The position numbers and the translations under genes were made by a program. The notes under the pieces were generated by a model. It saw nothing but the letters and a program-made list of their open reading frames with translations, was not told where the DNA came from and ran no database searches. Positions 9,014 to 17,114 of a stretch of 64,000 bases of DNA are shown here, one piece after another. The stretch spans positions 1 through 64,000 of the forward strand of contig JBBJOW010000013.1 of assembly GCA_037724045.1 (NCBI GenBank), in the 5' to 3' direction. How positions within the stretch are numbered: position 1 is the stretch's first letter; every line of letters starts with the position of its first letter. This DNA comes from DATLGB01 sp037724045. Lineage in GTDB: Bacteria > Actinomycetota > Thermoleophilia > Solirubrobacterales > Solirubrobacteraceae.

Positions 9014-10021
9014 ATGCGTTTCCTAATCGCCCTCCTCACTCTCGTCGCAGTCGCCCTTCCGGCGACCGCATCCGCGAAGCCGATCGTCGGCATCTCCGAC
9101 AACCGGTCGGTCATGTTCGGCGACCCGCTGTTCGAGCGGCTCGGTGTGAAGAAGGTGCGCCTTGTCGTCTCCTACAACGCGATGGGCGCGGCCAGGCGCG
9201 GCGACAACGAGATCTCCGATCGGGTGGCGCCGTATCTGGCGTCGGCGCAGGAACGCGGCATCGAGGTCCACGTCGCCTTCGAGCACGCCCGCGGCGAGGC
9301 GCTGGCCTGCGAGGACACGCCGAAGGCGCCGCAGTGCCGGCTGCCGTCAGTGGCCGCCTACCGGTCGGAGGTCACGAAGTTCCTGAAGCGCTTCCCGACC
9401 GTCAAGTCGATCACCGCGTGGAACGAGTCCAACCACAACACGCAGCCGACCTTCGACAACCCCAGGCGCGCAGGCCAGTTCGCCAAGGCGGCGGAGGCGG
9501 CGTGTCGCGCGGCCAACCGCAGGTGCACCGTCGTGGCGCTGGACATCCTGGATTCCGCGAGCAACCCGACGGATACGAAGAACCTCGACTACCGCCGCAC
9601 CGCCGCTTTCATCAGGACGGCGCGCAAGGCGTACGGAAAGAAGCCGAAGGTCTGCGGCATCCACAATTACGCCGACGTCAACCGTTTCCGCACGACGGGG
9701 ACCAAGGCACTCGCAAAGGCGATGCGCTGCAAGTCGATCTGGCTGACGGAGACCGGCGGCCTGTTCGACTTCGCGTCCTTCTGGACCAAGCCCACGAAGC
9801 GCGTCGGAAAGTGCTCGACGTCCGCATCCTGCCAGGTCGCCGCCATGAAGCAGCTCTTCAACAAGACCGTCCGCGCGGTCAAGAACATCGACCGCGTCTA
9901 CGTCTACAACTTCTACAGTGGTGACGACGGTCGCTTCGACGCGGGCATCGTCTCCGGCACGGGAGAGACGCCGACCGGCAAGAAGCGTCCCGCGTACAAC
10001 GTCGTCGCCAAGAACATCTGA
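9014..10021 (+). CDS. Secreted clan GH-A-like glycosyl hydrolase
   Basis: A 335-residue exported protein with a clear signal peptide (MRFLIALLTL core, cleavage near Ala-Ser-Ala, residue 19). The mature part looks like a TIM-barrel glycosidase: ITAWNESNH carries a clan GH-A-style Asn-Glu acid/base pair and IWLTETGG carries a candidate nucleophile glutamate on a later strand. Cysteines are spread through the chain as in extracellular proteins. ATG at 9014 is chosen because it starts exactly at the signal peptide. Substrate unknown. It lies 15 bp from the divergent GH97-like gene and is followed after one base by another secreted protein. Confidence 0.75.
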   Translation: MRFLIALLTLVAVALPATASAKPIVGISDNRSVMFGDPLFERLGVKKVRLVVSYNAMGAARRGDNEISDRVAPYLASAQERGIEVHVAFEHARGEALACEDTPKAPQCRLPSVAAYRSEVTKFLKRFPTVKSITAWNESNHNTQPTFDNPRRAGQFAKAAEAACRAANRRCTVVALDILDSASNPTDTKNLDYRRTAAFIRTARKAYGKKPKVCGIHNYADVNRFRTTGTKALAKAMRCKSIWLTETGGLFDFASFWTKPTKRVGKCSTSASCQVAAMKQLFNKTVRAVKNIDRVYVYNFYSGDDGRFDAGIVSGTGETPTGKKRPAYNVVAKNI

Positions 10022-10022
10022 C

Positions 10023-10367
10023 ATGCGCTCACTCCTCGTCACCGTCATCGCGTCCTTCCTGCTCCTCCCGGCCGCCGCGAGCGCGCGCGTGGTCGAGGAT
10101 CGCGGCGGCGGCTACAAGCTGTCGGCCAACTCAAGGACCGGCGACGTCACCCTGACCATCCCGTCCGAGCTCGTGGGCGGCAAGCGCAACGACTTCGCGA
10201 TCGCCTGCAAGGCGACCAGGAACGGCGAGGAGTCGGGGCTGATCGCCTTCCTCGAGTTCGATCCGACGCGCAAGCTGCGCGGCCCGGGCAGCTACTTCCC
10301 CGGCAAACGGCGTCTGTGCCGGCTCGAGACCGACGGCAAGCTCGCCGCGAAGTTCAAGCTTCGCTGA
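10023..10367 (+). CDS. Small secreted protein, unknown
   Basis: A 114-residue exported protein: signal peptide MRSLLVTVIASFLLLPAAASA followed by a compact basic, beta-rich domain with two cysteines (IACKATRNG, RRLCRLET) that may form a disulfide. No family was recognised. The ATG sits one base after the stop of the upstream secreted glycosidase-like gene, so the two are almost certainly cotranscribed. The last 14 bp overlap the 3' end of the converging ComB-like gene. Confidence 0.7.
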   Translation: MRSLLVTVIASFLLLPAAASARVVEDRGGGYKLSANSRTGDVTLTIPSELVGGKRNDFAIACKATRNGEESGLIAFLEFDPTRKLRGPGSYFPGKRRLCRLETDGKLAAKFKLR

Positions 10368-11091
10368 GGACGGCGGAGCCGATGATGGTCGCGACGCCGG
10401 GCACCTGCGCCGCGAGCCGGGGCACGTCGTCGACGACCGACTCAGCCGCGCACCAGTCGATGTCTGGTTCCAGGCCTTCCCTGACCAGGACAGCGGCGTT
10501 GGCGCCGGCGGTCAGAGCCTCGCGTGCCTGCGCGAAGCGCTCTGCGACCGCGCACGCGATGAGCGCGCCGTCGGTGCGCGGGAGGTCGAGCCTGAGCGCG
10601 ATGCGTCCCGCGACGTAGACGTCCTCGACGGCGGGCCCGCCGTCGGTGCCCGCGCACAGCAGTTGGACGTCGCCGCGGCCGGCCAGCGTGGCCACGACGG
10701 CGTCGAGATTGCGCAGGCAGCCGATCAGCACCGTCTCTGAGAGCTCCCCGGCGCGCACGATCGACGGGGCGCCGTTGGTCGTGGCGAGCACGAGCTCCGC
10801 GGCTTCGGGGCGGGTGATCTCAGAGGGCGAGTTCCCGAAGTCAAAGCCGTCGGGGCGCACGCACCGCTCCTCGCCGGCCAGCCGCCGCCCGTCCCCGGCG
10901 AGGCCGCGGGCGCGCGCGACGGAGTCCACCGCCAGCACCCGCTCATAGCCCACGTCGAGCGCCTGGACGATCGTGGTCGTCGCGCGCAGCACGTCGATCA
11001 CCACCGTCACGTCGGCGCGCCGCGCGCCGGCGCGGGTGAAGGCGACGTCGATCACCGGCTGAGCATGGGTGTTCGGCTGAGGCGAAGCCAT
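10354..11091 (-). CDS. comB: 2-phosphosulfolactate phosphatase family (ComB-like)
   Basis: A 245-residue member of the ComB phosphatase family, Mg-dependent acid phosphatases first known from coenzyme M synthesis in methanogens. Family landmarks are VVIDVLRATTTI (about 30-41), FDFGNSPSE and the ATTNGAPS loop. Bacteria outside methanogens also carry these genes, so the physiological substrate is uncertain; no other coenzyme M or sulfolactate gene is nearby. Minus-strand gene with a 14-bp convergent overlap at its 3' end. Confidence 0.83.
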   Translation of the reverse strand: MASPQPNTHAQPVIDVAFTRAGARRADVTVVIDVLRATTTIVQALDVGYERVLAVDSVARARGLAGDGRRLAGEERCVRPDGFDFGNSPSEITRPEAAELVLATTNGAPSIVRAGELSETVLIGCLRNLDAVVATLAGRGDVQLLCAGTDGGPAVEDVYVAGRIALRLDLPRTDGALIACAVAERFAQAREALTAGANAAVLVREGLEPDIDWCAAESVVDDVPRLAAQVPGVATIIGSAVLSEA

Positions 11092-11149
11092 CGGTATGTC
11101 AGGGCGGACACCAAGGCATCAGTCTATGGCTGAGCGCGCCGGCGCTCCG

Positions 11150-11914
11150 TCACGGCGCGACGACGGCGGCGGCGACGTTGTCGCCCGCTCCTGCCGAGCA
11201 CGCCGTGTCCACGAGCGCCTGCGCGGCCGCCTGCGCCGACGCCGGCTTCACCGTCGCGAGCACGCGCGGGACCACGTCGGCCGGCCGCAGGGGAGAGACG
11301 AATTCCGACAAGCCGTCGGTGATCGCGACGATCCACTCGTCGGGGTCGACGTCGAGCGTGCCCCGCCCGACGGTGTTCTTCAGCGAGCGCTTGTTCATGG
11401 GGTAGCCGATGAAGCGCATGGCCTCCCGGTTGACCTGGCGTGCGCGCTGGGCGCCGGGTCGTGCGACGACGAGCGCGCCGTCGCCGATCGATCCCCAGCT
11501 GAGCCGCCCCGGGGAGGCGAGGGCGACCATCAGCACGGTGTTGGACGCCGGCTGCTCGGAGCCGATTCCCTTGCGCGCCAGCACCGCCTGGTTGACGCGG
11601 TGGAAGAGGTCGAGCCAGTCGCCGTCGCTGAGCTGCGCCGGCGGGTCGTCGCCAAGGGCGTCGAGCACTTCGCGGACGGAGAGGTTCGGCGCCAGTGCGC
11701 CGTTGTGGCCGTCCGCGCAGACCAGGAGCGTCGCCCGCGCGCCCGCGACGGCGGCCACCGAGTCCTCGTTGGGATCCTCGTAGCGGTAGGCCTTCGGGTA
11801 GCGGCCGCGCGTGTTGGCGATCGCGGCCTTGTCACCGACGGCGAGCGTGGCGATCTCGCCGAGCTCCTCGTGGTCGGTGCCCCACAGGGTCGCGGATGGG
11901 TTTCCGTCCGGCAC
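11150..11914 (-). CDS. PP2C-type protein serine/threonine phosphatase
   Basis: A metal-dependent (PPM/PP2C) phosphatase domain of about 254 residues. The metal-binding motifs appear in order: PNEDSV, LLVCADGHNG, GSIGDGALVV, VAITDGLSEF and the final AGDNVAA. It has no membrane segment or sensor domain, so it is probably a stand-alone cytosolic phosphatase. GTG at 11914 gives a compact domain and leaves a divergent promoter region before 11977; an in-frame GTG at 11953 would add 13 basic residues of unlikely relevance. No partner kinase lies in the window. Confidence 0.85.
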   Translation of the reverse strand: MPDGNPSATLWGTDHEELGEIATLAVGDKAAIANTRGRYPKAYRYEDPNEDSVAAVAGARATLLVCADGHNGALAPNLSVREVLDALGDDPPAQLSDGDWLDLFHRVNQAVLARKGIGSEQPASNTVLMVALASPGRLSWGSIGDGALVVARPGAQRARQVNREAMRFIGYPMNKRSLKNTVGRGTLDVDPDEWIVAITDGLSEFVSPLRPADVVPRVLATVKPASAQAAAQALVDTACSAGAGDNVAAAVVAP

Positions 11915-11976
11915 GACTCGTACGTTACGCGCGCAGCGACCGTCTCTTTCCACCGAGTCGAGAGCGAGTCCGTTCC

Positions 11977-12435
11977 ATGCCCCTCTGCTTCATCGAGCCC
12001 CGCGACGCAGTCCGTGTCATCGCCGATTCGGTGGGGCGGGAAGCCCGGCACCAGCTGCTCGGCGAGCTCGTGCGAGCGTGGGTCGACGAGATTCCCGACG
12101 AGGAGCTGCCCTCCCACTACGCGAAGGCGGTCGCCGACCTCGATGAGCACGACCTCTCGATGCTCGCCGCCTGGCACGCATCGATGGAGGTCGGCCGGCC
12201 GATCGCCAACCGTGAGTTCCTGGTCGGCGCCTACCCGGCGCTCGAGTCCGAGGCCCGGCGCGAGGCGCTGAAGATCGCCGCCGGCTTCCGCGGGGAAGAG
12301 GCCTTCGCGTCCGGCGTGGGGGAGGAGCAGGCGCTCGAGACCGTCCTGCCCTGGCTGTCGGGCGAGCGCTGCGCGGAGCTGCTGGTCGAGGCCGTCGAGC
12401 TGTACATGTGGGACCGCCTCGGCTCGGACAACTGA
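11977..12435 (+). CDS. Conserved hypothetical protein
   Basis: A 152-residue, acidic, mostly helical soluble protein starting MPLCFIEPRD. No family, signal peptide or membrane segment was recognised. It is transcribed divergently from the PP2C gene, and a stem-loop overlaps its stop codon. The ATG at 11977 is the only convincing start; upstream in-frame sequence is arginine/proline rich as expected for out-of-frame GC-rich DNA. Confidence 0.6.
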   Translation: MPLCFIEPRDAVRVIADSVGREARHQLLGELVRAWVDEIPDEELPSHYAKAVADLDEHDLSMLAAWHASMEVGRPIANREFLVGAYPALESEARREALKIAAGFRGEEAFASGVGEEQALETVLPWLSGERCAELLVEAVELYMWDRLGSDN

Positions 12436-12460
12436 TTCCTCGGGCTTCGCCCGCTGAATC
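12434..12460 (+). terminator. UUCG-loop hairpin overlapping the stop codon
   Basis: A hairpin with arms GATTC/GAATC outside and CGGGC/(G)CCCG inside, closed by a TTCG tetraloop. It starts at the A of the TGA stop of the preceding gene. No U-tract follows, as is usual in very GC-rich genomes, so termination is inferred. Confidence 0.5.
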
Positions 12461-12515
12461 ACATCTGGTTACGGCTGAGACCATTCGGCAGTGACTACAT
12501 CGTCGCATCGTTTTT

Positions 12516-12644
12516 GCGCAGGATGTCGTAGCTCGGACAAGTAGCCGAGCGCTCGCGTGCTGGCGCACGCCACGCGCTGCCGGCTGCCGCCAGCCGCCGC
12601 CAGCGAACCGCTACGTGTCCGAGCTGCGGCGCAGGATGTCGTAG
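12516..12644. repeat. Repeat family A, copy 1, with flanking direct repeats
   Basis: A 61-bp core (12546-12606) matches the second copy at 25691-25751 at about 55 of 61 positions. The core can fold into two hairpins. In the second hairpin the two copies differ but both still pair (loop CCGC here, GTCA there). Around the core are near-perfect inverted repeats of 15 bp (12531-12545 and 12610-12624, 14 of 15 matching). Outside these are exact 16-bp direct repeats (12516-12531 and 12629-12644). The right direct repeat lies inside the last codons of the minus-strand gene ending at 12611. The layout is that of a small inserted element or a duplicated terminator between converging genes. Confidence 0.75.
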
Positions 12645-13441
12645 CGGCCGACGCCCTCGACGCCCTGTGCGCGCCAGTGAAAGAAGGCGAGGTCGAGTTG
12701 GAGGGCGCCGAGGTCCAGCGAGGATCCGCAGATGACCTCGCCGGCGGCGCGGACCGGGAAGCCCTCCTCCTCGTCGGTCATCCACAGCTCGAGGCCGGCG
12801 CGGCGCTGGTGGCCGTCGCCGTCGTAGGTGGTCGACAGGCGCGGCTTCATGACGGCCGCCGGCTCGCCGTTCTCCACGAGGGCCGCCCAGACCTCCTCGC
12901 GGTCGTGTCCGTCCGCGCGAGCGGGGCGTTCGCTCTCCAGCACGAACCCACCGTTCCCGAGCCACGCCGACACCGACCGGACGAGCGACAACGACGACCA
13001 GTCCGCCACGCCCCAAGTGTGGCCGCGCTGACCGACAGCGGACAGCTCCTCCATCTCCTCGCCGACGCGCACCGACCCCTCGACGCGCACGAACTGCTCG
13101 TAGCCCTCAAACCCACCGGCACGTTCCACGGGAGCCGCGAGCGCCGAAACCACGACCTCGAAGCCGCAGTCGGTTCCGTTCCAGTCCACCGTCCAACGCT
13201 CGAGCGGAGCGTCGACCGTCATCGTCAACGGGGAATCCCCGTCGCTCGTACGTCCCACCGCATACGCCCCGACCGTCTCTTGCCCACGGAACAACACGGC
13301 CAACGCGCTGGTCCCCTCGGATGACCGACCCAGCCGCGCCAGTCCGAACCACCCGCGCTCGAGGTCTCCGAACGAGACCGTGACGGCGTCGGCGAAGCCC
13401 TCGCCGCCGGTCTTCGTCTCCTCGTCAGCGACCGACGTCAC
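12611..13441 (-). CDS. AttH/CrtC-like lipocalin-fold protein (tentative)
   Basis: A 276-residue beta-rich soluble protein. The segment QRGHTWGVADW (middle of the chain) resembles the HSWG-x-RDW signature of AttH, carotenoid hydratase CrtC and related DUF7064-type proteins, in which two calycin-like beta barrels follow each other. Function is unknown and the assignment is tentative. GTG at 13441 is chosen because GAGGGG stands 7 bases upstream. It overlaps the end of the upstream fxsA gene by 17 bp, so the two are likely coupled. The last codons (YDILRRSSDT) sit inside the repeat-family-A structure, and a near copy of the coding end (YDILRKND) occurs just beyond the element, suggesting that insertion changed the C-terminus. 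Confidence 0.65.
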   Translation of the reverse strand: MTSVADEETKTGGEGFADAVTVSFGDLERGWFGLARLGRSSEGTSALAVLFRGQETVGAYAVGRTSDGDSPLTMTVDAPLERWTVDWNGTDCGFEVVVSALAAPVERAGGFEGYEQFVRVEGSVRVGEEMEELSAVGQRGHTWGVADWSSLSLVRSVSAWLGNGGFVLESERPARADGHDREEVWAALVENGEPAAVMKPRLSTTYDGDGHQRRAGLELWMTDEEEGFPVRAAGEVICGSSLDLGALQLDLAFFHWRAQGVEGVGRYDILRRSSDT

Positions 13442-13877
13442 GCGCCGTCCCCTCGACGTCGTAGGCCTCGCCACCGGGACGCGGCGGCGGGGCCGCCGGC
13501 CCACGCGCCATCGACGCCGTCATCCGACCCAGCAGCCGCCGCGCCAGCACGCGACGCACCAACGCCCGCGTGGGCGGCAGCAACAGCACGATCCCGAGCA
13601 GGTCGGTGAGGAAGCCCGGGGTCAGCAGGAACGCGCCGCCGAGCAGGATCAGCCCGCCGTCGATGACCTCGCGGGCCGGGGGACGTCCTGCCGCGAGGGT
13701 GTCCGAGAAACGCCGCCACGCCAGCCGGCCCTGCGTGCGCAGCAGCCACGCGCCCACGAGCGAGTCGAGCAGCAGGATGGCGATCGTCGGCAGCACGCCG
13801 ATCGCCTGGCCGACCTGGATGATCACGTAGAGCTCCGCGATCGGGACGACGAGGAAGAGCAGGACCAGGAGAGGCAT
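13425..13877 (-). CDS. fxsA: FxsA family membrane protein
   Basis: A 150-residue inner-membrane protein with the FxsA core: MPLLVLLFLVVPIAELYVII at the N-terminus, then a helix pair separated by LLRTQGRLAWRRF and a glycine-rich GGAFLLTPGFLTDLLG motif. FxsA suppresses exclusion of phage T7 by F plasmid when overproduced in E. coli; its normal role is unknown. The C-terminal tail is Pro/Gly rich and soluble. It precedes the AttH-like gene with a 17-bp overlap. Confidence 0.88.
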   Translation of the reverse strand: MPLLVLLFLVVPIAELYVIIQVGQAIGVLPTIAILLLDSLVGAWLLRTQGRLAWRRFSDTLAAGRPPAREVIDGGLILLGGAFLLTPGFLTDLLGIVLLLPPTRALVRRVLARRLLGRMTASMARGPAAPPPRPGGEAYDVEGTARDVGR

Positions 13878-13894
13878 ACAGCGCTCTTCTCAGG

Positions 13895-14164
13895 CTACGA
13901 GAGCGCGACTGCCGGCTGGCGATCGAGCCCCATGAGCTCGATCAGGCGCCGGATGTGCGGCTGGGCGCCGTCCAGGCGCAGCGCGCGGCCGTGCGCGCGC
14001 AGGCGGCGGGCGAGCACCGACAGGTCCACCATCAGCGACGCGTCCGCGTGCGTGAGGTGGTGCAGGTCGACGCGCACGTCGACCTGCGCCCGCAGCGCGC
14101 AGGAGAGCGCGCGCCGGCGGCGGCCCGACGTGACGCGGTCCTCCTCACCGGTTACCGTGAGCAC
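13895..14164 (-). CDS. STAS-domain protein, short
   Basis: An 89-residue protein with the second half of a STAS fold: VDVRVDLHHLTHADASLMVDLSVLARRLRA followed by a strand-helix ending in LIELMGLDR. STAS domains act as anti-sigma-factor antagonists or lipid/anion sensors. The serine in HADASLMVD is at the position usually phosphorylated in SpoIIAA-like proteins. The N-terminal strand is shorter than usual. GTG start at 14164. It lies 17 bp upstream of fxsA on the same strand; no cognate anti-sigma kinase is in the window. Confidence 0.65.
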   Translation of the reverse strand: MLTVTGEEDRVTSGRRRRALSCALRAQVDVRVDLHHLTHADASLMVDLSVLARRLRAHGRALRLDGAQPHIRRLIELMGLDRQPAVALS

Positions 14165-14189
14165 CGAGCGCTCTGCATCGAAGGAGACG

Positions 14190-14522
14190 ATGTCCGCAAC
14201 CTACGCGACTAACCTGGCAATGGCAATGATCGACTCTGATGAAGTCACCGAAGCGCTCCAAAACGTCATCGATCCCGAGCTCGGGCTCGACTTCGTGGAA
14301 CTTGGGCTCATCTACGGCGTCGAGGTGGACGGCGGCAAGGTCGACGTGACCTTCACGCTGACCACGCCCGCCTGCCCGATCGGCCCGCAGGTCTCCGAGC
14401 AGATCGTCGAGTTCGTCAGCGAGATCGAGGGCGTCGAAGAGGTCGTGCCCACGATGACCTTCACTCCGCCTTGGACGCCGGAGAAGATGTCCGAGGACGC
14501 GAAGTTCGCGCTCGGCTACTAG
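14190..14522 (+). CDS. MIP18/DUF59 Fe-S cluster assembly factor
   Basis: A 110-residue protein of the MIP18 (DUF59, SufT/PaaD-like) family that helps assemble or deliver Fe-S clusters. The motif DPELGLDFVELGLIY and the conserved cysteine in TTPACPIG are present. ATG at 14190 has AAGGAG immediately upstream, at only 3 bases spacing; later in-frame ATGs (MAMIDSDE) are alternatives. It is followed by a convergent acyltransferase gene overlapping it by 62 bp. Other suf genes are absent from the window. Confidence 0.88.
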   Translation: MSATYATNLAMAMIDSDEVTEALQNVIDPELGLDFVELGLIYGVEVDGGKVDVTFTLTTPACPIGPQVSEQIVEFVSEIEGVEEVVPTMTFTPPWTPEKMSEDAKFALGY

Positions 14523-15918
14523 CCGCGGTCACGAGCTCCGCCAGCGACGCCTCGAGGTGCTCGCTCAGCGCCGAGAGGTCGTACAGCGTGTCGTAGTCGC
14601 CCAGCAGCCCGAAGTCGAGCTTGCCGTCGTAGGACATGATCGCCAGGGCCAGCCCGTGGTTGTCGGGCAGGAACGCAACCGGGAAGAGGTCCTGCAGCCG
14701 CCGGCCGAGGACGTAGAGCGGGAACTGCGGGCCGGGCACGTTGGTCACGATCAGGTTGAACAGCCGCGTGGAGAAGTTCAGCCGCGATGCCTGCGCGAGC
14801 ACCGTCGGGGGCGCGAACTGCTGCACCCCCGCCATCACCTCGGCGCCGACCGCCTGCTTTGACTCCTTGAGGCCGTCCATGGCCGCCTTGACGACCCGCA
14901 GCCGCGCGACCGGGTCCTCGATGTAGACGGGCAGCGGCCCGCGCATCACCGTGATGCGGTTGCCCAGCGCACCACCTGTCTCGTGCTTCGGACGGGTCGA
15001 CACCGGCACGAGCGCGCGCAGCTCCAGGCCCTCGGTGCGCACGCCACGGGCACGCAGCCAGCGTCGCAGCGCGCCGGCCACGACGGTGAGCACGACGTCG
15101 TTGACCGTGCCGCCGAAGACGTCCTTGACGCGCTTGAAGTCCGCCAGCTCGCAGCGCACGAACTCGTAGCGCCGGTGCGGGCCGATGGGCGCGTTCAGCG
15201 GCGTCGCCGGCGCCGGGTTCAGCCCCGCCCACACGAGCTCGCCCACACCCTCGGCCGCCTCACGCGCGGCGTCCACGGTGGTGCGCGGATGGGTGGCCGC
15301 GTCGGCCGCGCGCGCGGCCAGCTCGAAGGGCGTGCGCACGAGGCCGCGCACGCCGCGGGTGGCCAACTCGACCGCGGACGGCTCGCGCGACGGCACCCAT
15401 TCGCCGGCCGGGTGCGGGGCCACGGCGGCGGAGGGCTCCGGCGTGAGGTCGAAGATCACCGTCGCGAGGTCCACGCCGGCGACGCCGTCGACGAGCGCGT
15501 GGTGGGTCTTGGAGATGATTGCGAAGCGGCCCTCCTCGAGGCCCTCGACGAGGTACATCTCCCATAGTGGCTTCGTGCGGTCCAGCCGCTGGGAGAACAC
15601 CCGCGCGGCGAGCGCGCGCAGCTGGGTCTCCGAGCCCGGCGCGGGCAGCGCGGAGTGGCGCAGGTGGTAGCCGAGGTTGAAGGCGGGGTCGTCGACCCAC
15701 AGCGGCCGGCCGGTCTCCAGCGGCGGCACTGCGAGCTTGTGCCGGTAGCGCGGCACGAGGTGCAGGCGGCTGCGGATGTGCGCCGCGAAGTCGTCGTAGG
15801 CGGGGGCCGGCCCCTCGAGGATCGTCACCGCGCCGATGTGCATGTGCGACGCGTCGTGCTCCGAGGCGAGGAAGGACGCGTCCACCGCCGTCAGCCGATC
15901 CCCGTGCGCCTGCGCCAT
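14461..15918 (-). CDS. Wax ester synthase/diacylglycerol acyltransferase (WS/DGAT)
   Basis: A 485-residue acyl-CoA-dependent acyltransferase that makes triacylglycerol or wax esters at the membrane or lipid-droplet surface. The catalytic motif HHALVDGV (HHxxxDG) is in the N-terminal half. C-terminal family features such as NVPGPQFPLYV and a region ending LVTAA are present. Length is as expected for bacterial WS/DGAT enzymes. The Arg/Ser-rich C-terminus lies antisense to the end of the MIP18 gene and may be loosely constrained. It diverges from ispH. Confidence 0.93.
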   Translation of the reverse strand: MAQAHGDRLTAVDASFLASEHDASHMHIGAVTILEGPAPAYDDFAAHIRSRLHLVPRYRHKLAVPPLETGRPLWVDDPAFNLGYHLRHSALPAPGSETQLRALAARVFSQRLDRTKPLWEMYLVEGLEEGRFAIISKTHHALVDGVAGVDLATVIFDLTPEPSAAVAPHPAGEWVPSREPSAVELATRGVRGLVRTPFELAARAADAATHPRTTVDAAREAAEGVGELVWAGLNPAPATPLNAPIGPHRRYEFVRCELADFKRVKDVFGGTVNDVVLTVVAGALRRWLRARGVRTEGLELRALVPVSTRPKHETGGALGNRITVMRGPLPVYIEDPVARLRVVKAAMDGLKESKQAVGAEVMAGVQQFAPPTVLAQASRLNFSTRLFNLIVTNVPGPQFPLYVLGRRLQDLFPVAFLPDNHGLALAIMSYDGKLDFGLLGDYDTLYDLSALSEHLEASLAELVTAASSRARTSRPRTSSPASKAE

Positions 15919-15947
15919 CGGCGGGAGCCTACCTACACTCAGAGGCA

Positions 15948-16916
15948 GTGCTCGCCGCTCCCGAGAAGCTCATCCTCGCCGCTCCGCGCGGCTACTGCGC
16001 GGGCGTCGACCGCGCCGTCCAGACCGTCGAGCGCGCGCTCGACCTGTACGGCCCGCCGGTCTATGTGCGCAAGGAGATCGTGCACAACAAGCACGTCGTC
16101 GAGGAGCTGCGCGAGCGCGGTGCCGTCTTCGTCGACGAGCTCGACGACTCGATCCCCGAGAACGCGGTCACCGTCTTCTCCGCCCACGGGGTGTCACCCG
16201 CCGTGCACGCCGACGCGCAGCTGCGCGGCCTGCGCACCATCGACGCGACGTGCCCCCTGGTGACCAAGGTGCACCGCGAGGCGGTCAAGTTCGCCGGCGA
16301 GGGCTACACGATCGTGCTCATCGGCCACGCCGGGCACGAGGAGGTCGAGGGCACGATGGGGGAGGCTCCCGAGCACATCGTCCTGGTGGAGACCGAGGCC
16401 GACGTGGACGCGCTCGAAGTCGTCGATCCCGAGCGCATCGCCTACATCTCCCAGACGACGCTGAGCGTCGACGAGACGGGCGCGATCATCGCCCGCCTGC
16501 GCACGAAGTTCCCCGCCATCACGGGCCCGCGCACGGACGACATCTGTTACGCGACCACCAACCGCCAGTCCGCGGTCAAGGCGATGGCGGTCCAGTGCGA
16601 CCTGGTGCTGGTGATCGGCTCGCAGAACTCGTCGAACTCCCAGCGCCTCGTCGACGTCGCGCGCGACCTCGGCACCGACGCGCACCTGATCGACAACGAG
16701 TCCCAGGTCCAGGAGGAGTGGCTGACGGACAAGCGCGTGGTCGGCATCACCTCCGGCGCCTCCGCGCCCGAGGGCCTGGTGCAGCGGCTGGTCAGCTTCT
16801 TCCGTGAGCGTGGCACCGCAGACGTCTCCGAGCTCGAGGTGCTGCGCGAGGACGTGCGTTTCATGCTCCCGAAGACGATCCGCCAGGCGCTCACGGCGGC
16901 CGCCTCCGCTGGCTGA
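15948..16916 (+). CDS. ispH: 4-hydroxy-3-methylbut-2-enyl diphosphate reductase
   Basis: A 322-residue IspH, the last enzyme of the MEP isoprenoid pathway, giving IPP and DMAPP. The three cluster-binding cysteines are present: Cys17 in PRGYCAGVDRA, Cys102 in DATCPLVTK and Cys200 in DICYATTNRQ. HNKHVV, SAHGVSP, GHAGHEEVEG and SQNSSNSQRL are also intact. GTG start at 15948. The short divergent region to the WS/DGAT start (29 bp) must hold both promoters or a leaderless start. A family B repeat lies downstream. Confidence 0.97.
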   Translation: MLAAPEKLILAAPRGYCAGVDRAVQTVERALDLYGPPVYVRKEIVHNKHVVEELRERGAVFVDELDDSIPENAVTVFSAHGVSPAVHADAQLRGLRTIDATCPLVTKVHREAVKFAGEGYTIVLIGHAGHEEVEGTMGEAPEHIVLVETEADVDALEVVDPERIAYISQTTLSVDETGAIIARLRTKFPAITGPRTDDICYATTNRQSAVKAMAVQCDLVLVIGSQNSSNSQRLVDVARDLGTDAHLIDNESQVQEEWLTDKRVVGITSGASAPEGLVQRLVSFFRERGTADVSELEVLREDVRFMLPKTIRQALTAAASAG

Positions 16917-16953
16917 AGCCCTGGGCCGATGGGCCGAGTGCCGGCCAACCGCA

Positions 16954-17072
16954 GGCAGGTGAGGAGGGGAGCTCGGACGGCCGCCCGGAACGAGGAGGGG
17001 CCTGAGGGTGCCTATGGCAACCATTGCCCCCCGACTCAACCGCGCGCGCACGCTCCCTCCCCCTTACCTGCC
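16954..17072. repeat. Repeat family B, copy 1
   Basis: The 198-bp gap between converging ispH and CoA-transferase genes holds imperfect inverted repeats. The left arm (16954-16972, GGCAGGTGAGGAGGGGAGC) pairs with the right arm (17052-17072). Inside is a 25-bp segment (16991-17015) that matches 44063-44087 at 23 of 25 positions. The arms resemble those of the copy at 60803-60932. Interpreted as a dispersed structured repeat. Confidence 0.65.
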
Positions 17073-17114
17073 TACAAGACCACAGCACGCGCCCCCGCCA
17101 CGCGTATTCGGAAC